Shown: positions 24,089 to 32,941 of the stretch, in pieces
Numbering within the stretch: position 1 is the first letter of the stretch
How the letters are laid out: each line of letters begins with the position of its first letter
NCBI GenBank assembly: GCA_024275975.1
Contig: JAJRYC010000068.1
Location: forward strand, 1 to 42,366
Source of the DNA: Nitrospirota bacterium
GTDB taxonomy: Bacteria > Nitrospirota > Thermodesulfovibrionia > Thermodesulfovibrionales > UBA6898
Length of the DNA: 42,366 nt
Direction: 5' to 3'
Translations under genes and position numbers: made by a program
The notes under the pieces: generated by a model
The model's database searches: none
Told to the model about the DNA's origin: nothing
Seen by the model: the letters and a program-made list of their open reading frames with translations, nothing else

Positions 24089-24348
24089 TTCCGCGGCGCT
24101 TTCTCTTTCTTTGATCCCCAGGTATCAAGCCATGCCGCAACCTCTTCATGGTCAATAAATTCCGCGCCTTTTTGGTCAGCTTTTTTGACAGTTCTTTTTA
24201 TCTCCTGCACCTGCCATTCATTAGCCTCAATAAAATTTTTGATTGCATTGTTCACAAGATAGGATTTAGATCTCGCAGTAGCCTCGGCAAGATGTTCAAG
24301 CTTTTCCTTAGTCTGTTTATCTATTCTGATTGTCAAAGTAATGCTCAT
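24079..24348 (-). CDS. RHH/CopG-type antitoxin
   Basis: An 89-residue antitoxin with an N-terminal ribbon-helix-helix: the strand SITLTIRIDKQTKEKLEHLAEATARSKSYLVNNAI gives DNA binding and dimerisation, and the C-terminal half (EFIDHEEVAAWLDTWG) probably wraps the toxin. The ATG at 24348 is chosen because AAGGAGG lies about 8 bp before it; an upstream in-frame ATG lacks this. It precedes and overlaps the toxin gene. Autorepression through the inverted repeats at 24366-24390 is likely. Confidence 0.85.
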   Translation of the reverse strand: MSITLTIRIDKQTKEKLEHLAEATARSKSYLVNNAIKNFIEANEWQVQEIKRTVKKADQKGAEFIDHEEVAAWLDTWGSKKEKAPRKCK

Positions 24349-24517
24349 TGATATCCACCTCCTTATAACACATGTTAACACTTTGTGTTACATCATGCAA
24401 CTTCATTAACTGGGTATTCCCCATTCCTTCAACTAACCGCAAAATATGGTTCAAATCATCCAGCACCGTTTTCAACTCAGTGATAGCTTCGGAAGCCAAT
24501 CCGTGCGGTTTCGACAA
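24317..24517 (-). other. Open frame upstream of antitoxin, possible remnant
   Basis: A 66-codon frame from a TTG start reads SKPHGLASEAITELKTVLDD and continues with a helical, protein-like segment, then runs over the operator and antitoxin start. The first two thirds look coding and the end looks random, suggesting a truncated gene joined to the toxin-antitoxin unit. No ribosome-binding site is evident. Confidence 0.25.
24366..24390. promoter_or_regulatory. Putative operator of toxin-antitoxin pair
   Basis: TAACAC occurs at 24366-24371 and again at 24376-24381, the second forming a perfect inverted repeat with GTGTTA (24385-24390) around TTT. Such short direct and inverted repeats just upstream of the antitoxin start are typical RHH operators. 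Confidence 0.5.
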
Positions 24518-24540
24518 ATCTTCTACATCTTCAACTTATA

Positions 24541-24588
24541 AGGGCACAGCGTATATCGGATAGAGTACCATGTAGTCTGGATACCAAA
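24541..24588. repeat. 48-nt dispersed repeat, copy 1
   Basis: This 48-nt segment matches 42319-42366 at 45 of 48 positions in the same orientation. It is followed by GGATAC...GTATCC forming an inverted pair (24579-24605) and contains ATATCGGA twice within the local context. It may be an end of a mobile element or a small repeat unit; no transposase is visible nearby. Confidence 0.7.
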
Positions 24589-24730
24589 ATATCGGAGGCG
24601 TATCCTTAATGCCTTTTTGCTTTTGGTTGCGGGCTTCACGGTAGTTTAGCCAATGATTATGCCTCAGGTGAGACAGTTACAGAGAAAGGGGAAAGAGGCG
24701 AAAAAATAAAATTAGAATTATAATCATAGT

Positions 24731-26512
24731 ATGCAGGAAAAACTGTCAAACGTACCTGAAAAACCGGGGGTTTACCTTTTTAAGGACAAAAACAGCCGCA
24801 TTCTGTACGTCGGCAAGGCAAAGGGGCTGAGAAGCCGCGTCAGGAGCTATTTCAGGAAGTCTGCTTCACTTGACAGGAGAAAGGCCGCAATGATCAGGTC
24901 TGTCCGTGATTTCGAGTATACGGTAACTGAAAACGAACTCGAGGCCCTTGTCCTTGAAGCGAATCTTATTAAACAGTACAGGCCGCGTTACAATATTCTC
25001 CTGAGGGACGACAAAAGTTATCCGTACCTGAAGCTTACGGTGAATGAAACATGGCCCTGCCTGAAAGTAGTAAGAAGGGTAGAGAAGGATGGAGCGGAAT
25101 ATTTCGGCCCTTATGTGCCGGCAGGGGCGATGTGGAACACACTATCTTTTATCAGGAGCAATTTCCGTATAAGGACCTGCAAATATTCACTCGAAAAGCG
25201 TATGAGGCCGTGCATGCAGTTTCAGATAAAAAGATGTTCCGCCCCGTGCGCCGGACTGATCGGACATGCTGAATACTTAAGCGTAGTGAATGATATAAAG
25301 CTCCTGCTTGAAGGTAAAAACAGGAAGCTCATGGAGACGCTGAAAAAAAAGATGGAAAAACTTTCAGGGAAGATGAATTACGAAGAGGCCGCTGTTGTTA
25401 GGGACCAGATAAAGGCCATAGAAAAAATATCCGAATCTCAGAAGGCGGCGGCTCCGGGACTTGGTGATGTTGATGTGATAGGTTCTTTCAGAAAAGAAGA
25501 TCATGCCGTCTTCAAGATGCTTTTTTCAAGAAACGGCCTTATGATAGGTTCCAGGGACTTTCACCTTAAAAACATATCCGGAGAGGCTGATGGATATCTG
25601 ATGCAGAATTTCATAGAGCGGTTTTATGAAAAAGAGATTATTCCTCCCCCGGAGATAATATGTTCGCATATGCCCCTGGATCCGGCTATTTTATCGTTAT
25701 GGCTCTCGGACAAAAGGGGGGCGAAAGTGAGGATATCCGTCCCGCAGAGGGGAATCAAGCGGAAGCTTGTAATGATGGCGGACGACAATGCAGGGATCAT
25801 CTGTAAAAGCAGGATAGATTCAGGCGGAAAGAACGTGATGCTTGATATTGCCGCTACATTGAAACTGCATAAAGTTCCGGAGGATATAGGGGCGTTTGAT
25901 GTGTCGAATATTTCCGGAAAAGAGTCTGCTGGGGCCTTTGTATACTGGTCGGACGGGGACTTCAGAAAGGAGAGATACCGCCATATCAGGATGGACTATG
26001 TTAAGGGGCCGGATGATTACTCGATGATGAGAGAGCTGGTCAGAAGAACAATCCGAAGCCTCGGGAACGATATTCCCGACCTTATGATCATCGACGGAGG
26101 CCGGGGGCATCTGGATGCGGCATTAGAGGTCTTCAGAGAAAACAATATCGAAGACAGAGACGTCATCGGGGTTGCCAAGAATCCGGACAGGGCCTTTCCG
26201 GCGGACGGGAAAGTTCCTGTCGATCTTGAGGACGGAAGACCGTCATCATTGCTTCTGAAGAGGATAAGGGATGAGGCCCACCGTTTCGCGATTAGCTATC
26301 ACAAAAAACTGCGGGCTAAAAAGGTATTTGAATCTCCTCTATCGAAGATTAACGGAATAGGAAGAAAAAGGAGGTTTGAATTATTGAGGCATTTTGGTAG
26401 TATAGATGCAATAAAAAAGGCCGCGGTCGAAGATATCGCGGCAATAAAGGGCTTTAATGGAAAGATTGCCGAAAGGGTCCTGGAAGCACTGACAAGGAGG
26501 AAGAATGGGTAA
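24731..26512 (+). CDS. uvrC: UvrABC nuclease subunit C
   Basis: UvrC makes both incisions in nucleotide excision repair. The 593-residue protein begins with a GIY-YIG domain (GVYLFKDKNSRILYVGKAKGLRSRV, residues 12-36), has the cysteine cluster CMQFQIKRCSAPCAG, a UVR motif near residue 210 (KMNYEEAAVVRDQIKAIE), an RNase H-like nuclease domain with DVSNISG and MIIDGGRGHLDAAL, and C-terminal helix-hairpin-helix repeats. Length is normal. TATAAT (24719-24724) lies only 7 bp before the ATG and no ribosome-binding site is evident, so a leaderless transcript is possible. It overlaps the next gene by 8 bp. Confidence 0.96.
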   Translation: MQEKLSNVPEKPGVYLFKDKNSRILYVGKAKGLRSRVRSYFRKSASLDRRKAAMIRSVRDFEYTVTENELEALVLEANLIKQYRPRYNILLRDDKSYPYLKLTVNETWPCLKVVRRVEKDGAEYFGPYVPAGAMWNTLSFIRSNFRIRTCKYSLEKRMRPCMQFQIKRCSAPCAGLIGHAEYLSVVNDIKLLLEGKNRKLMETLKKKMEKLSGKMNYEEAAVVRDQIKAIEKISESQKAAAPGLGDVDVIGSFRKEDHAVFKMLFSRNGLMIGSRDFHLKNISGEADGYLMQNFIERFYEKEIIPPPEIICSHMPLDPAILSLWLSDKRGAKVRISVPQRGIKRKLVMMADDNAGIICKSRIDSGGKNVMLDIAATLKLHKVPEDIGAFDVSNISGKESAGAFVYWSDGDFRKERYRHIRMDYVKGPDDYSMMRELVRRTIRSLGNDIPDLMIIDGGRGHLDAALEVFRENNIEDRDVIGVAKNPDRAFPADGKVPVDLEDGRPSSLLLKRIRDEAHRFAISYHKKLRAKKVFESPLSKINGIGRKRRFELLRHFGSIDAIKKAAVEDIAAIKGFNGKIAERVLEALTRRKNG

Positions 26513-27446
26513 CAGGCATATATTTATATCGGGTTCATTGGCGTATGACAGGATTATGGACTTCCCGGGGAAGTTTTCGGACCATATCCTGCCGGATAAA
26601 ATTCATATCCTTAACGTATGTTTTACGGTCAACGGGATGGTGGAAAAATTCGGGGGCACTGCCGGCAACGTGGCATTCACGCTGAGCCTGCTGAACGAGA
26701 GACCAGAAATACTCTCTACTATTGGCAAGGACTATGGACGTTACTTCGAGTGGCTGAAGAAGAACAATATCCCGGCGGAAGGCATAAAAATAATAGAAGA
26801 GGAATTTACCGCCGGCGCATATATAACGACCGACAAGTCCGACAACCAGATCACCGGATTCAATCCAGGGGCCATGAAATATCCGTCTGAATACAAATTC
26901 GGTAATCTCCGGGCGGAGGATTCCATAGCCCTGATAGCGCCCGGGAACCTGCAGGATATGTTCGAGTATTCGAAGGTATATAAAGACAAAGGCATTGATT
27001 ATATCTGTGACCCCGGTCAGTCGCTAACAGCATGGGAAGGGAATATGCTGAGGGAGTGGATCGATGGTTCCGCGATACTCATCTCCAATGATTATGAGTT
27101 CGAGCTGATAACGAAATTGACGGGCAGGGATAAAAAAGAGCTCTTAAGACTTACAAAGACTATAATTACGACCCTTGGAGAAAAAGGCTCGGTTATCAGC
27201 AGTTCCGACGGGGACATCAATGTCCCTCCGGCAAAGGTCTCCGATGTTGTCGACCCGACCGGCGCAGGCGACGCCTTCAGGGCGGGAATGATGAAAGGTC
27301 TTGTGCTGGGCAAGGAACTGGAGACCGCTGCCAGGATGGGAAGTATCTCGGCTGCATACGCGGTCGAGAAGTACGGCACCCAGGAGCATTGGTATACATA
27401 CGAGGAATTCCTTGAAAGATACAGGAGCAACTTTGGAGAAGTCTAA
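26505..27446 (+). CDS. PfkB family carbohydrate/nucleoside kinase
   Basis: A 313-residue ribokinase-superfamily enzyme. The N-terminal signature FGGTAGNVAFTLSLL lies near residue 49, and the C-terminal ATP/anion-hole motif DPTGAGDAFRAGMMKG near residue 250 contains the catalytic Asp. The N-terminal FISGSLAYDRIMDFPGKF and DKIHILNVCF resemble adenosine-kinase-like members, but the substrate cannot be fixed. AGGAGG precedes the ATG inside the end of uvrC, so the gene is co-transcribed with it. Confidence 0.88.
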   Translation: MGNRHIFISGSLAYDRIMDFPGKFSDHILPDKIHILNVCFTVNGMVEKFGGTAGNVAFTLSLLNERPEILSTIGKDYGRYFEWLKKNNIPAEGIKIIEEEFTAGAYITTDKSDNQITGFNPGAMKYPSEYKFGNLRAEDSIALIAPGNLQDMFEYSKVYKDKGIDYICDPGQSLTAWEGNMLREWIDGSAILISNDYEFELITKLTGRDKKELLRLTKTIITTLGEKGSVISSSDGDINVPPAKVSDVVDPTGAGDAFRAGMMKGLVLGKELETAARMGSISAAYAVEKYGTQEHWYTYEEFLERYRSNFGEV

Positions 27447-27454
27447 GGTTTATT

Positions 27455-28507
27455 TTGTTGAATGAAGAAGCCTTAAAAGCTTACCTGAAAAATGAATTCA
27501 GGGATGTGAGTCACCTTGAGATAAGGAAACTCGGATCCGGAGTTCAGGGCTCTGGCTACGCTGTAGAAATAAAGACGGAAGAAGGCATTAAATCATACGT
27601 CATAAAGACCCTGGTCCCGGAAGGATTAGGGCACGACTATCCATCAGACAGGGCATCCGTCTTTCTCCTTGACCTGGATGAATATAAAAATCTGCCGGGG
27701 CACGTAAAGGCCCTCGATGTGCTGGCGGAGATGGAGGACGGCTCAATAAAGTCTATCGGCGGCGGCATGGAATATTATCTGTTGATGGAGCAAGTGGAAG
27801 GAAGGGACTATTTCAACGACCTCTCGGAATTTGCCGGCAAGGATAAACTCGAAACACAGGATATCGGGAAGATAAAGGCGATGGCATCGTATCTGGCGGA
27901 GATTCACTCGGTCAGGCGCGACTCCAGAACACTCTACTGGCGAAAATTAAGGGATACCGTAGGGCACGGCGAATGTCTTATGGGTGTCTTTGATACATAT
28001 CCGGACGGCACGGTCCCTTATGAAGAGATAACGGATGTCATCAAAAAGTCTGTTGACTGGATATACAGGTTAAAGCCGGGATATGGAAGGCTGGCGCAGA
28101 TACACGGTGATTTCCATCCCGGTAATATATGGTTTAAGGACAATGCCGATTTTATACTTCTGGACAGGAGCAGGGGACCGTGGGGCGAACCAGCCGATGA
28201 CGTGACGGCCCTCGCAATAAACTACATATTTTTTTCTGTAAAGAAATTCGGTGATGTAAGGGGTGCTTATCTTGAGGGATTAAACCTCTTTTTTGAGGAA
28301 TATAAAAAGACCTCGGGAGATACAGAGATAACGGAAGTTGTCGCCCCGTTCTTTGCCTTCAGGGCGGCCGTTGTCGCAAATCCGGTCTTTTATCCCGACC
28401 TGAGCGCAGAGGCCCGGAAAAAAATCTTCAGGTTTACGAACAGTATCCTGTCGGTGGATAATTTTGAGGCCCTTCGGGTGAATGAATATATAGCCGGCGA
28501 CGCCTGA
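27455..28507 (+). CDS. APH-like phosphotransferase family protein
   Basis: A 350-residue protein-kinase-like fold of the aminoglycoside/choline phosphotransferase type. A Gly-rich ATP loop KLGSGVQGSGYAVEI lies near residue 25, the catalytic Brenner motif IHGDFHPGNIWF near residue 215, and the metal-binding LLDRSRGPWGEPADDV after it. The true substrate is unknown; RxxG-type loops in such proteins rarely mean drug resistance. The start is unclear: tandem TTG codons at 27455 and 27458 with no good ribosome-binding site. It follows the PfkB kinase by 8 bp, suggesting a shared sugar or nucleoside pathway. Confidence 0.8.
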   Translation: MLNEEALKAYLKNEFRDVSHLEIRKLGSGVQGSGYAVEIKTEEGIKSYVIKTLVPEGLGHDYPSDRASVFLLDLDEYKNLPGHVKALDVLAEMEDGSIKSIGGGMEYYLLMEQVEGRDYFNDLSEFAGKDKLETQDIGKIKAMASYLAEIHSVRRDSRTLYWRKLRDTVGHGECLMGVFDTYPDGTVPYEEITDVIKKSVDWIYRLKPGYGRLAQIHGDFHPGNIWFKDNADFILLDRSRGPWGEPADDVTALAINYIFFSVKKFGDVRGAYLEGLNLFFEEYKKTSGDTEITEVVAPFFAFRAAVVANPVFYPDLSAEARKKIFRFTNSILSVDNFEALRVNEYIAGDA

Positions 28508-28562
28508 AATCCTGCCGGCATATTACCCGGGCAATAAAACAGTTTGGCATGCCGGGTTTGTC

Positions 28563-28612
28563 GGAATCCAGAACACTCTGGATTCCCGCTCAAAGCACCG
28601 CGGGAATGACTC
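28563..28612. repeat. Dispersed hairpin repeat (degenerate)
   Basis: GGAATCCAG (28563-28571) and CTGGATTCC (28578-28586) are inverted, followed by CCCGC and GCGGG arms and GGGAATGAC. This is the common intergenic repeat of GGAATCCAG/GCGGGAATGAC type; a second, diverged copy lies near 37.45 kb. It may also end transcription of the kinase genes. Confidence 0.6.
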
Positions 28613-28672
28613 CCAGTCTATGAAATCGCCTGATTGCTCCCTGTTAGAATGCTGGTATTTAAATATATCCGG

Positions 28673-29227
28673 TCAGGATTCTTTGTTTTTGGATGTTACA
28701 CCTCCGGATACGATGAACGCCATAATGTCCCCACTGTCTGCTTTAAGTGGGGTGACCTGATCTTTCCGGACGATCAGAAGGTTGCCGGCAAAGTTATAAG
28801 ACTGTGGAAGATATACGGCAACCCTGTCCGATAATCCGAAGTTGTTCAGGCTCTCTCCAGTTACAAAGCCCATCACCTCGATATCGGCGCCCGGGATCAA
28901 TCTGACCAATACCGGTTTGTCAAAGCTCTTCTTGTCGCCTACAAAGGCCCCTATCAGGTCTTTTATCGATGTGTAAATCATCTTTACAAGAGGCAGACGT
29001 GTGAATATTTTGTCAATGATATGCACTAATCCGCGTGTTAAAAAATTCGAGGCGATGAAACCTACTGCTGTAATTGTCATGATCGTAACGATAAACCCTA
29101 CACCCGGTGTCTTGAATCTGAAAATACTGTCGATCTTGATGAATACCAGATACAACATATATATCGTCGCAGCCACGGGCACTAAAAATAAAAGGCCCTC
29201 AAAGAAATATCTTGTAAGTTTTTTCAT
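28673..29227 (-). CDS. DUF502 family inner-membrane protein
   Basis: A 184-residue protein with two membrane helices (about 9-30 and 43-65) and a C-terminal beta-rich domain. The order YFFEGLLFLVPVAATIYMLYLVF, then FLTRGLVHIIDKIFTRLPLVKMIYTSIKDLIGA, and VMGFVTGE near residue 118 with DRVAVYLPQSYNFAGNLLIVRKDQV is characteristic of DUF502 proteins, conserved in many Gram-negatives but of unknown role. It is oriented opposite to the kinase genes. GGAGGATT before the ATG supports the start. Confidence 0.85.
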   Translation of the reverse strand: MKKLTRYFFEGLLFLVPVAATIYMLYLVFIKIDSIFRFKTPGVGFIVTIMTITAVGFIASNFLTRGLVHIIDKIFTRLPLVKMIYTSIKDLIGAFVGDKKSFDKPVLVRLIPGADIEVMGFVTGESLNNFGLSDRVAVYLPQSYNFAGNLLIVRKDQVTPLKADSGDIMAFIVSGGVTSKNKES

Positions 29228-29650
29228 AATAATCCTCCTGATATAATTCCCGCCGCGGCCTGGAACCCGGAAGGTTGATTTTCTTATTCCCGTTATTGTT
29301 AGATAGGTTAAATTACATTGACATTAATTTTCAATTGAATATACATCCGGGCTTCAGTATAATGGAGACAATTGAAATTGTACTGTATGGCTGTTAATAA
29401 ATAAAACCGCGTTTCGGTCAGGCCTGCAGATAAATTCCAGAATGTGTGGTGCCGGGTTTTTGATATAAGGTCGGAAGAATGGTCCCGATTATTTAAATCC
29501 ATGGCAATCAGGACCGTTTGAAGTCGCCACAATAAGGTTTTTAAATCAAAATCAGGGGGATACGTTACGAAAATAGAATGTCTCAGGCATACATTTGAGC
29601 CGGCTGGTGGAAAAACGGGCCCGCTTTGATGGATATAAGAGGCTTTTGTT
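29228..29650. other. Intergenic stretch of about 420 bp
   Basis: No gene is supportable; the leftward 117-codon frame has an unconvincing composition. The stretch must hold the promoter of the DUF502 gene (leftward) and of the MshEN protein (rightward). I saw no strong hairpin plus T run. Confidence 0.4.
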
Positions 29651-30742
29651 CTGAGTAACATTTATTCAGACGACTTCTGCCTGGCATGCAGGCTTACGAA
29701 GCGTCCGCTTGGCCGGGTGCTGGTTGACGGCGGTTTCATTACTCCGGCTAACCTCGATCGCGCACTGGACGAGCAGAAGGACGGCAACGAATTTCTCGGC
29801 GTAATACTTGACCGCATGGGCCTGCTGAGCCGCGAAGATATAAAAGCCGCTATTTTGGTGCAGAGGTGCCTTGTTTCACCGGAATTGGCTGTCAGGTCCG
29901 CCTCCGGTGAACGCCAGCTTCTGGGCAGGCTCCTTCTTCAGGCAAAGCGTATTACTCCGAAAAAGCTATACCTGGCCTTACAGGAACAGGCCAGGTCCGA
30001 AAGAAAGCTTGGAGAGGCGCTGCTGCGTCTCGGATACATTACCCAGAGTGAACTTGATTCAGTGTTGGCGTTTCAACAGTATCAAAGCTCCCGGCAGATC
30101 GCGGGCCCCATCAGACTGGGTGAAATACTGGTGGCAACCGGCCAGGTTACCCGCGAACAGCTCGAAGACACACTGGGGCGGCAGAAACTTTGCAATGCGA
30201 AAATCGGGAAAGTGCTGGTCGAAGCAGGCTATGCGCAGCCCCGGCAGATTGCGAACGGCCTGAAACTGCAGAATAAACTGATAACCGCTGCTTTAGTGGC
30301 CGTATTGTCTCTGGCGCCATGGGCAAAAGCTTATGCCGTGACACCCATGAGCACCGGCAGTTCAAATCTGTCCGTAACGGCCAGTGTCGAGGCTGATTCC
30401 GCCATGGAGGTGATCTATCAGTTGCCGGAAATGGTGGTCACCAATGCGGATGTGCGTCGTGGACATGTAGATGTTCCCTCTGCTTCTCATCTGCGGATCA
30501 GAAACCATAGCGATACCGGCTATATGCTGGTCTTTGATGGTCTTGGCGGGCCTTTCAGGGAGGTTATGCTGACTGGGATAGGCAGAGACGTTCATATCAG
30601 CTCTAATAGGGGGTGGGTCGTTCAGCCTTATGCCGGCCGGGGCGTTTATGCCTTTGATCTGGGCTACAGGTTTATTCTGTCGGAAAACGCGCGGCCGGGC
30701 ACATACGCATGGCCGCTGACCATATCTGTCAGTCCGATATAA
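29651..30742 (+). CDS. MshEN-repeat protein with membrane helix and beta domain
   Basis: The protein carries three or four repeats of the MshEN/GspE N-terminal type (LGRVLVDGGFITPANLDRALDEQ; LGEALLRLGYITQSELDSVL; LGEILVATGQVTREQLEDTLGRQ; IGKVLVEAGYAQPRQI), followed by a membrane helix (ITAALVAVLSLAPWAKAYA) and an extracytoplasmic, probably beta-sandwich domain. The first repeat begins before the GTG at 29717, so the real start must be upstream; CTG at 29651, with AGAGG 8 bp before it, is the best candidate, giving 363 residues. MshEN domains bind c-di-GMP in secretion ATPases, but there is no ATPase here. The function is unknown; a pilus or surface role is plausible. Confidence 0.7.
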   Translation: MSNIYSDDFCLACRLTKRPLGRVLVDGGFITPANLDRALDEQKDGNEFLGVILDRMGLLSREDIKAAILVQRCLVSPELAVRSASGERQLLGRLLLQAKRITPKKLYLALQEQARSERKLGEALLRLGYITQSELDSVLAFQQYQSSRQIAGPIRLGEILVATGQVTREQLEDTLGRQKLCNAKIGKVLVEAGYAQPRQIANGLKLQNKLITAALVAVLSLAPWAKAYAVTPMSTGSSNLSVTASVEADSAMEVIYQLPEMVVTNADVRRGHVDVPSASHLRIRNHSDTGYMLVFDGLGGPFREVMLTGIGRDVHISSNRGWVVQPYAGRGVYAFDLGYRFILSENARPGTYAWPLTISVSPI

Positions 30743-30855
30743 CACGCGGTGTTCGGTCATATTTGTGAAACATGGTAATGGGGCCTGTGAAGGGGCGCGC
30801 CTATGGAGGGCGAGCTTGGCGGAGACGAGAAGCCTGTGGCTGTCACTGTGTTACA

Positions 30856-31542
30856 TCAGCCTCTGGAGTCGCCGGAAAATTTTATATAATTTTCCCAGAC
30901 TGACAATAATCCGGCGGTTGCATGGAGATCACCCGCGCAGTACCTGGCTATATCAATATACCGTCCGGATTTAAAGAGTTCTTTCACCTCGTACCCCGTA
31001 ATGCCATCTTCCTTTGGGCTTTTTATGCCGAATGTGCGGCACCACATATCAAGGCTGAATTTCCTGCGTGAAGCGCCGTGGAATGTGAGTTGTTCCAGCA
31101 GGTCGATATGAACGTCTCCATATCTGTAAGGCATGAGTTCCTTCAGCGGCTTTATTTTATGGACGGCTGAACGTACCAGTATGAAAGGGCAGTCAAAGCC
31201 CCTGCCGTTAAATGTGATGAACTGATGGTAGCTTTTTATTACATCCCAGAATTTCCGGATTATCTCCTCTTCCGTTCCGGTTTCGTATTTAATCCCTTCT
31301 TCTTCAAAAGGAGGAATAGGATCGCTGTTGTTCTGAAAGAAGACGACGCCCCTGGCTGTATCCGGATTGAGCATTCCTATCGTGATGATTTCACCTGTCA
31401 AGGGGTAGAAGGAAAGACTTTCTTTCACTTCCGCCTTCTCGGCTTCAGATTCAGCCCACCTGAGCAGATATTCCTGTGCCGGGGCTTCGAGAGTCTCGAA
31501 GTCCCGGCCGGTGGTTTCTATGTCGAATACTATTCTCGCCAT
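30856..31542 (-). CDS. DEDD-type 3'-5' exonuclease domain protein
   Basis: A 228-residue RNase H-like exonuclease of the DnaQ/PolB-exo type. Motif I FDIETTG is at residues 5-11, motif II HQFITFNGRGFDCPFI near 107, and motif III RYCAGDLHATAGL near 208 with the last Asp. This fits the predicted PolB-like 3'-5' exonuclease family in the genome-repair class. No polymerase domain is attached. The gene stands alone leftward, about 40 bp after the small orphan frame following the ctp gene, and may be in the same operon. Confidence 0.82.
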   Translation of the reverse strand: MARIVFDIETTGRDFETLEAPAQEYLLRWAESEAEKAEVKESLSFYPLTGEIITIGMLNPDTARGVVFFQNNSDPIPPFEEEGIKYETGTEEEIIRKFWDVIKSYHQFITFNGRGFDCPFILVRSAVHKIKPLKELMPYRYGDVHIDLLEQLTFHGASRRKFSLDMWCRTFGIKSPKEDGITGYEVKELFKSGRYIDIARYCAGDLHATAGLLSVWENYIKFSGDSRG

Positions 31543-31584
31543 TTTCTGACTGTAGTGGTAACCGGCAATAAAGCGCGGGCCTTT

Positions 31585-31749
31585 TTACTCGTCATTTGTT
31601 CCGGTTTTTTTTATGCTTTCACCGGACTGTTGCCCGAAGACCTTTAATGTCTTAGGGAGTGCCTTGAGGATATCCAGCGCGCGCTGTAGCTGTGTATCAT
31701 CTTCTTCGGCGATTCCGAATGAAACAGGCGCTGTCTCGGGTTCCTTCAT
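31585..31749 (-). CDS. Small protein coupled to ctp
   Basis: A 54-codon frame starts with the ATG that directly follows the TAG stop of the S41 protease gene. The product MKEPETAPVSFGIAEEDDT continues into a predicted helix (QLQRALDILKALPKTLKVFG) and a polar tail. The TAGATG junction and the protein-like helix favour a real gene by translational coupling. No known family is recognised. Confidence 0.5.
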   Translation of the reverse strand: MKEPETAPVSFGIAEEDDTQLQRALDILKALPKTLKVFGQQSGESIKKTGTNDE

Positions 31750-32919
31750 CTACGGTTCTTCCTGCTCATTTTTCAGGTGTCGTTTAAGGTCTTTCTCCCT
31801 TATTACGGGGTGCTCCCGGTCGCCATTTTTGGCTTGCAGCTTAACGACTATATCCGGCGTTATCCCTTTATTCTGGATGGATTTGCCCGCTGGAGTATAA
31901 TATTTCGCGGTGGTGAGTCTGAGTCCGGAATGGTCACTCAGGGGGATCACTGTCTGGACGGATCCTTTCCCGAATGTCTGCGTACCTAGAATAACAGCCC
32001 TGTCCCAGTCCTGAAGAGCCCCTGAAACGATCTCGGATGCGCTTGCGCTGCCCTGATTTACCAGGACTATCATCGGCCCGGTAAAACTGCCGTTTTTCCG
32101 TGTGAAGTATTCTGTCTTTTCTCCCGACCTCTCTTTTGTGTAAACCACCAGTTTGTCTTTCGGCAGGAATTGACTTGAGACATCAATCGCGCTCTTTAAG
32201 AGCCCGCCCGGATTATTTCTTAGGTCGAGTATCAGTGCGGTCACCTTCTTCGGGCTGAATTTCTCCAGGGCACCGGACAGATCGGATGCCGTCTTCTCCT
32301 GAAACTGGCTTATCTTGATATAGCCGATGTTGTCGTTCAGTATCTTAGACTTAACGCTTTTTATTTTTATTATGGCCCTGGTTATGGTGAAGTCCCTGGT
32401 CTTCTTCCAGCCCTCCCTGAGAATGGTAATGGTGACGGAAGTCGCCGGAGCTCCTCTCAACCGGGTGACGGAATCGTGAAGAGTCATGTCCTTTGTGGAC
32501 TCGCCGTTTATCCCGACTATTCTGTCGCCGGCCTTCACTCCGGCCTCGTATGCCGGAGTGTCCTCAATAGGCGCTATAATTGTAAGCATGCCGTCTTTTA
32601 TTCCTATCTGGATGCCGAGACCGCCGAATTCCCCTTTTGTCTCTACCTGCATCTCTTTGAAATCCTCTGGGGTCAAAAAGCTTGAATGCGGGTCAAGAGA
32701 GTTCAGCATCCCCTTGATGGCCCCGTATACGAGGTCTTTAGTCTTCACCTCTTCGACGTAGTGTTTTTTGACCATGGACAAGACCTCAGTGAAAGTCTTT
32801 AAGTCCGCATAGCTTTCTACCTCCGCGCCGACACTGCTGACCGGGAATTTGCCGATGAGGATGCCTGACGCCACAACCAGGAATAAAAGCATCCATAAAA
32901 CTGTTGTTCTTTTTCTCAT
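31750..32919 (-). CDS. ctp: S41 carboxyl-terminal processing protease
   Basis: The 389-residue periplasmic protease has an N-terminal signal/anchor helix, a PDZ domain at about 105-175 (GGLGIQIGIKDGMLTIIAPIEDTPAYEAG, GDRIVGING), and an S41 peptidase core with the Ser/Lys dyad: VNQGSASASEIVSGAL and GKGSVQTVIPL. It cleaves C-termini of cell-envelope proteins. It is the last large gene of the leftward ftsE-ftsX-envC-ctp unit, an arrangement common in bacteria, and probably acts on peptidoglycan hydrolases. An AGGAGG precedes the ATG. Confidence 0.92.
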   Translation of the reverse strand: MRKRTTVLWMLLFLVVASGILIGKFPVSSVGAEVESYADLKTFTEVLSMVKKHYVEEVKTKDLVYGAIKGMLNSLDPHSSFLTPEDFKEMQVETKGEFGGLGIQIGIKDGMLTIIAPIEDTPAYEAGVKAGDRIVGINGESTKDMTLHDSVTRLRGAPATSVTITILREGWKKTRDFTITRAIIKIKSVKSKILNDNIGYIKISQFQEKTASDLSGALEKFSPKKVTALILDLRNNPGGLLKSAIDVSSQFLPKDKLVVYTKERSGEKTEYFTRKNGSFTGPMIVLVNQGSASASEIVSGALQDWDRAVILGTQTFGKGSVQTVIPLSDHSGLRLTTAKYYTPAGKSIQNKGITPDIVVKLQAKNGDREHPVIREKDLKRHLKNEQEEP

Positions 32920-32941
32920 AGTTTTTATCTGACCTCCTGCA

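Noticed and set aside
29308-29661. Leftward 117-codon frame
   Set aside because: It has no ribosome-binding site, the composition is not protein-like, and it lies in a promoter-rich intergenic region.
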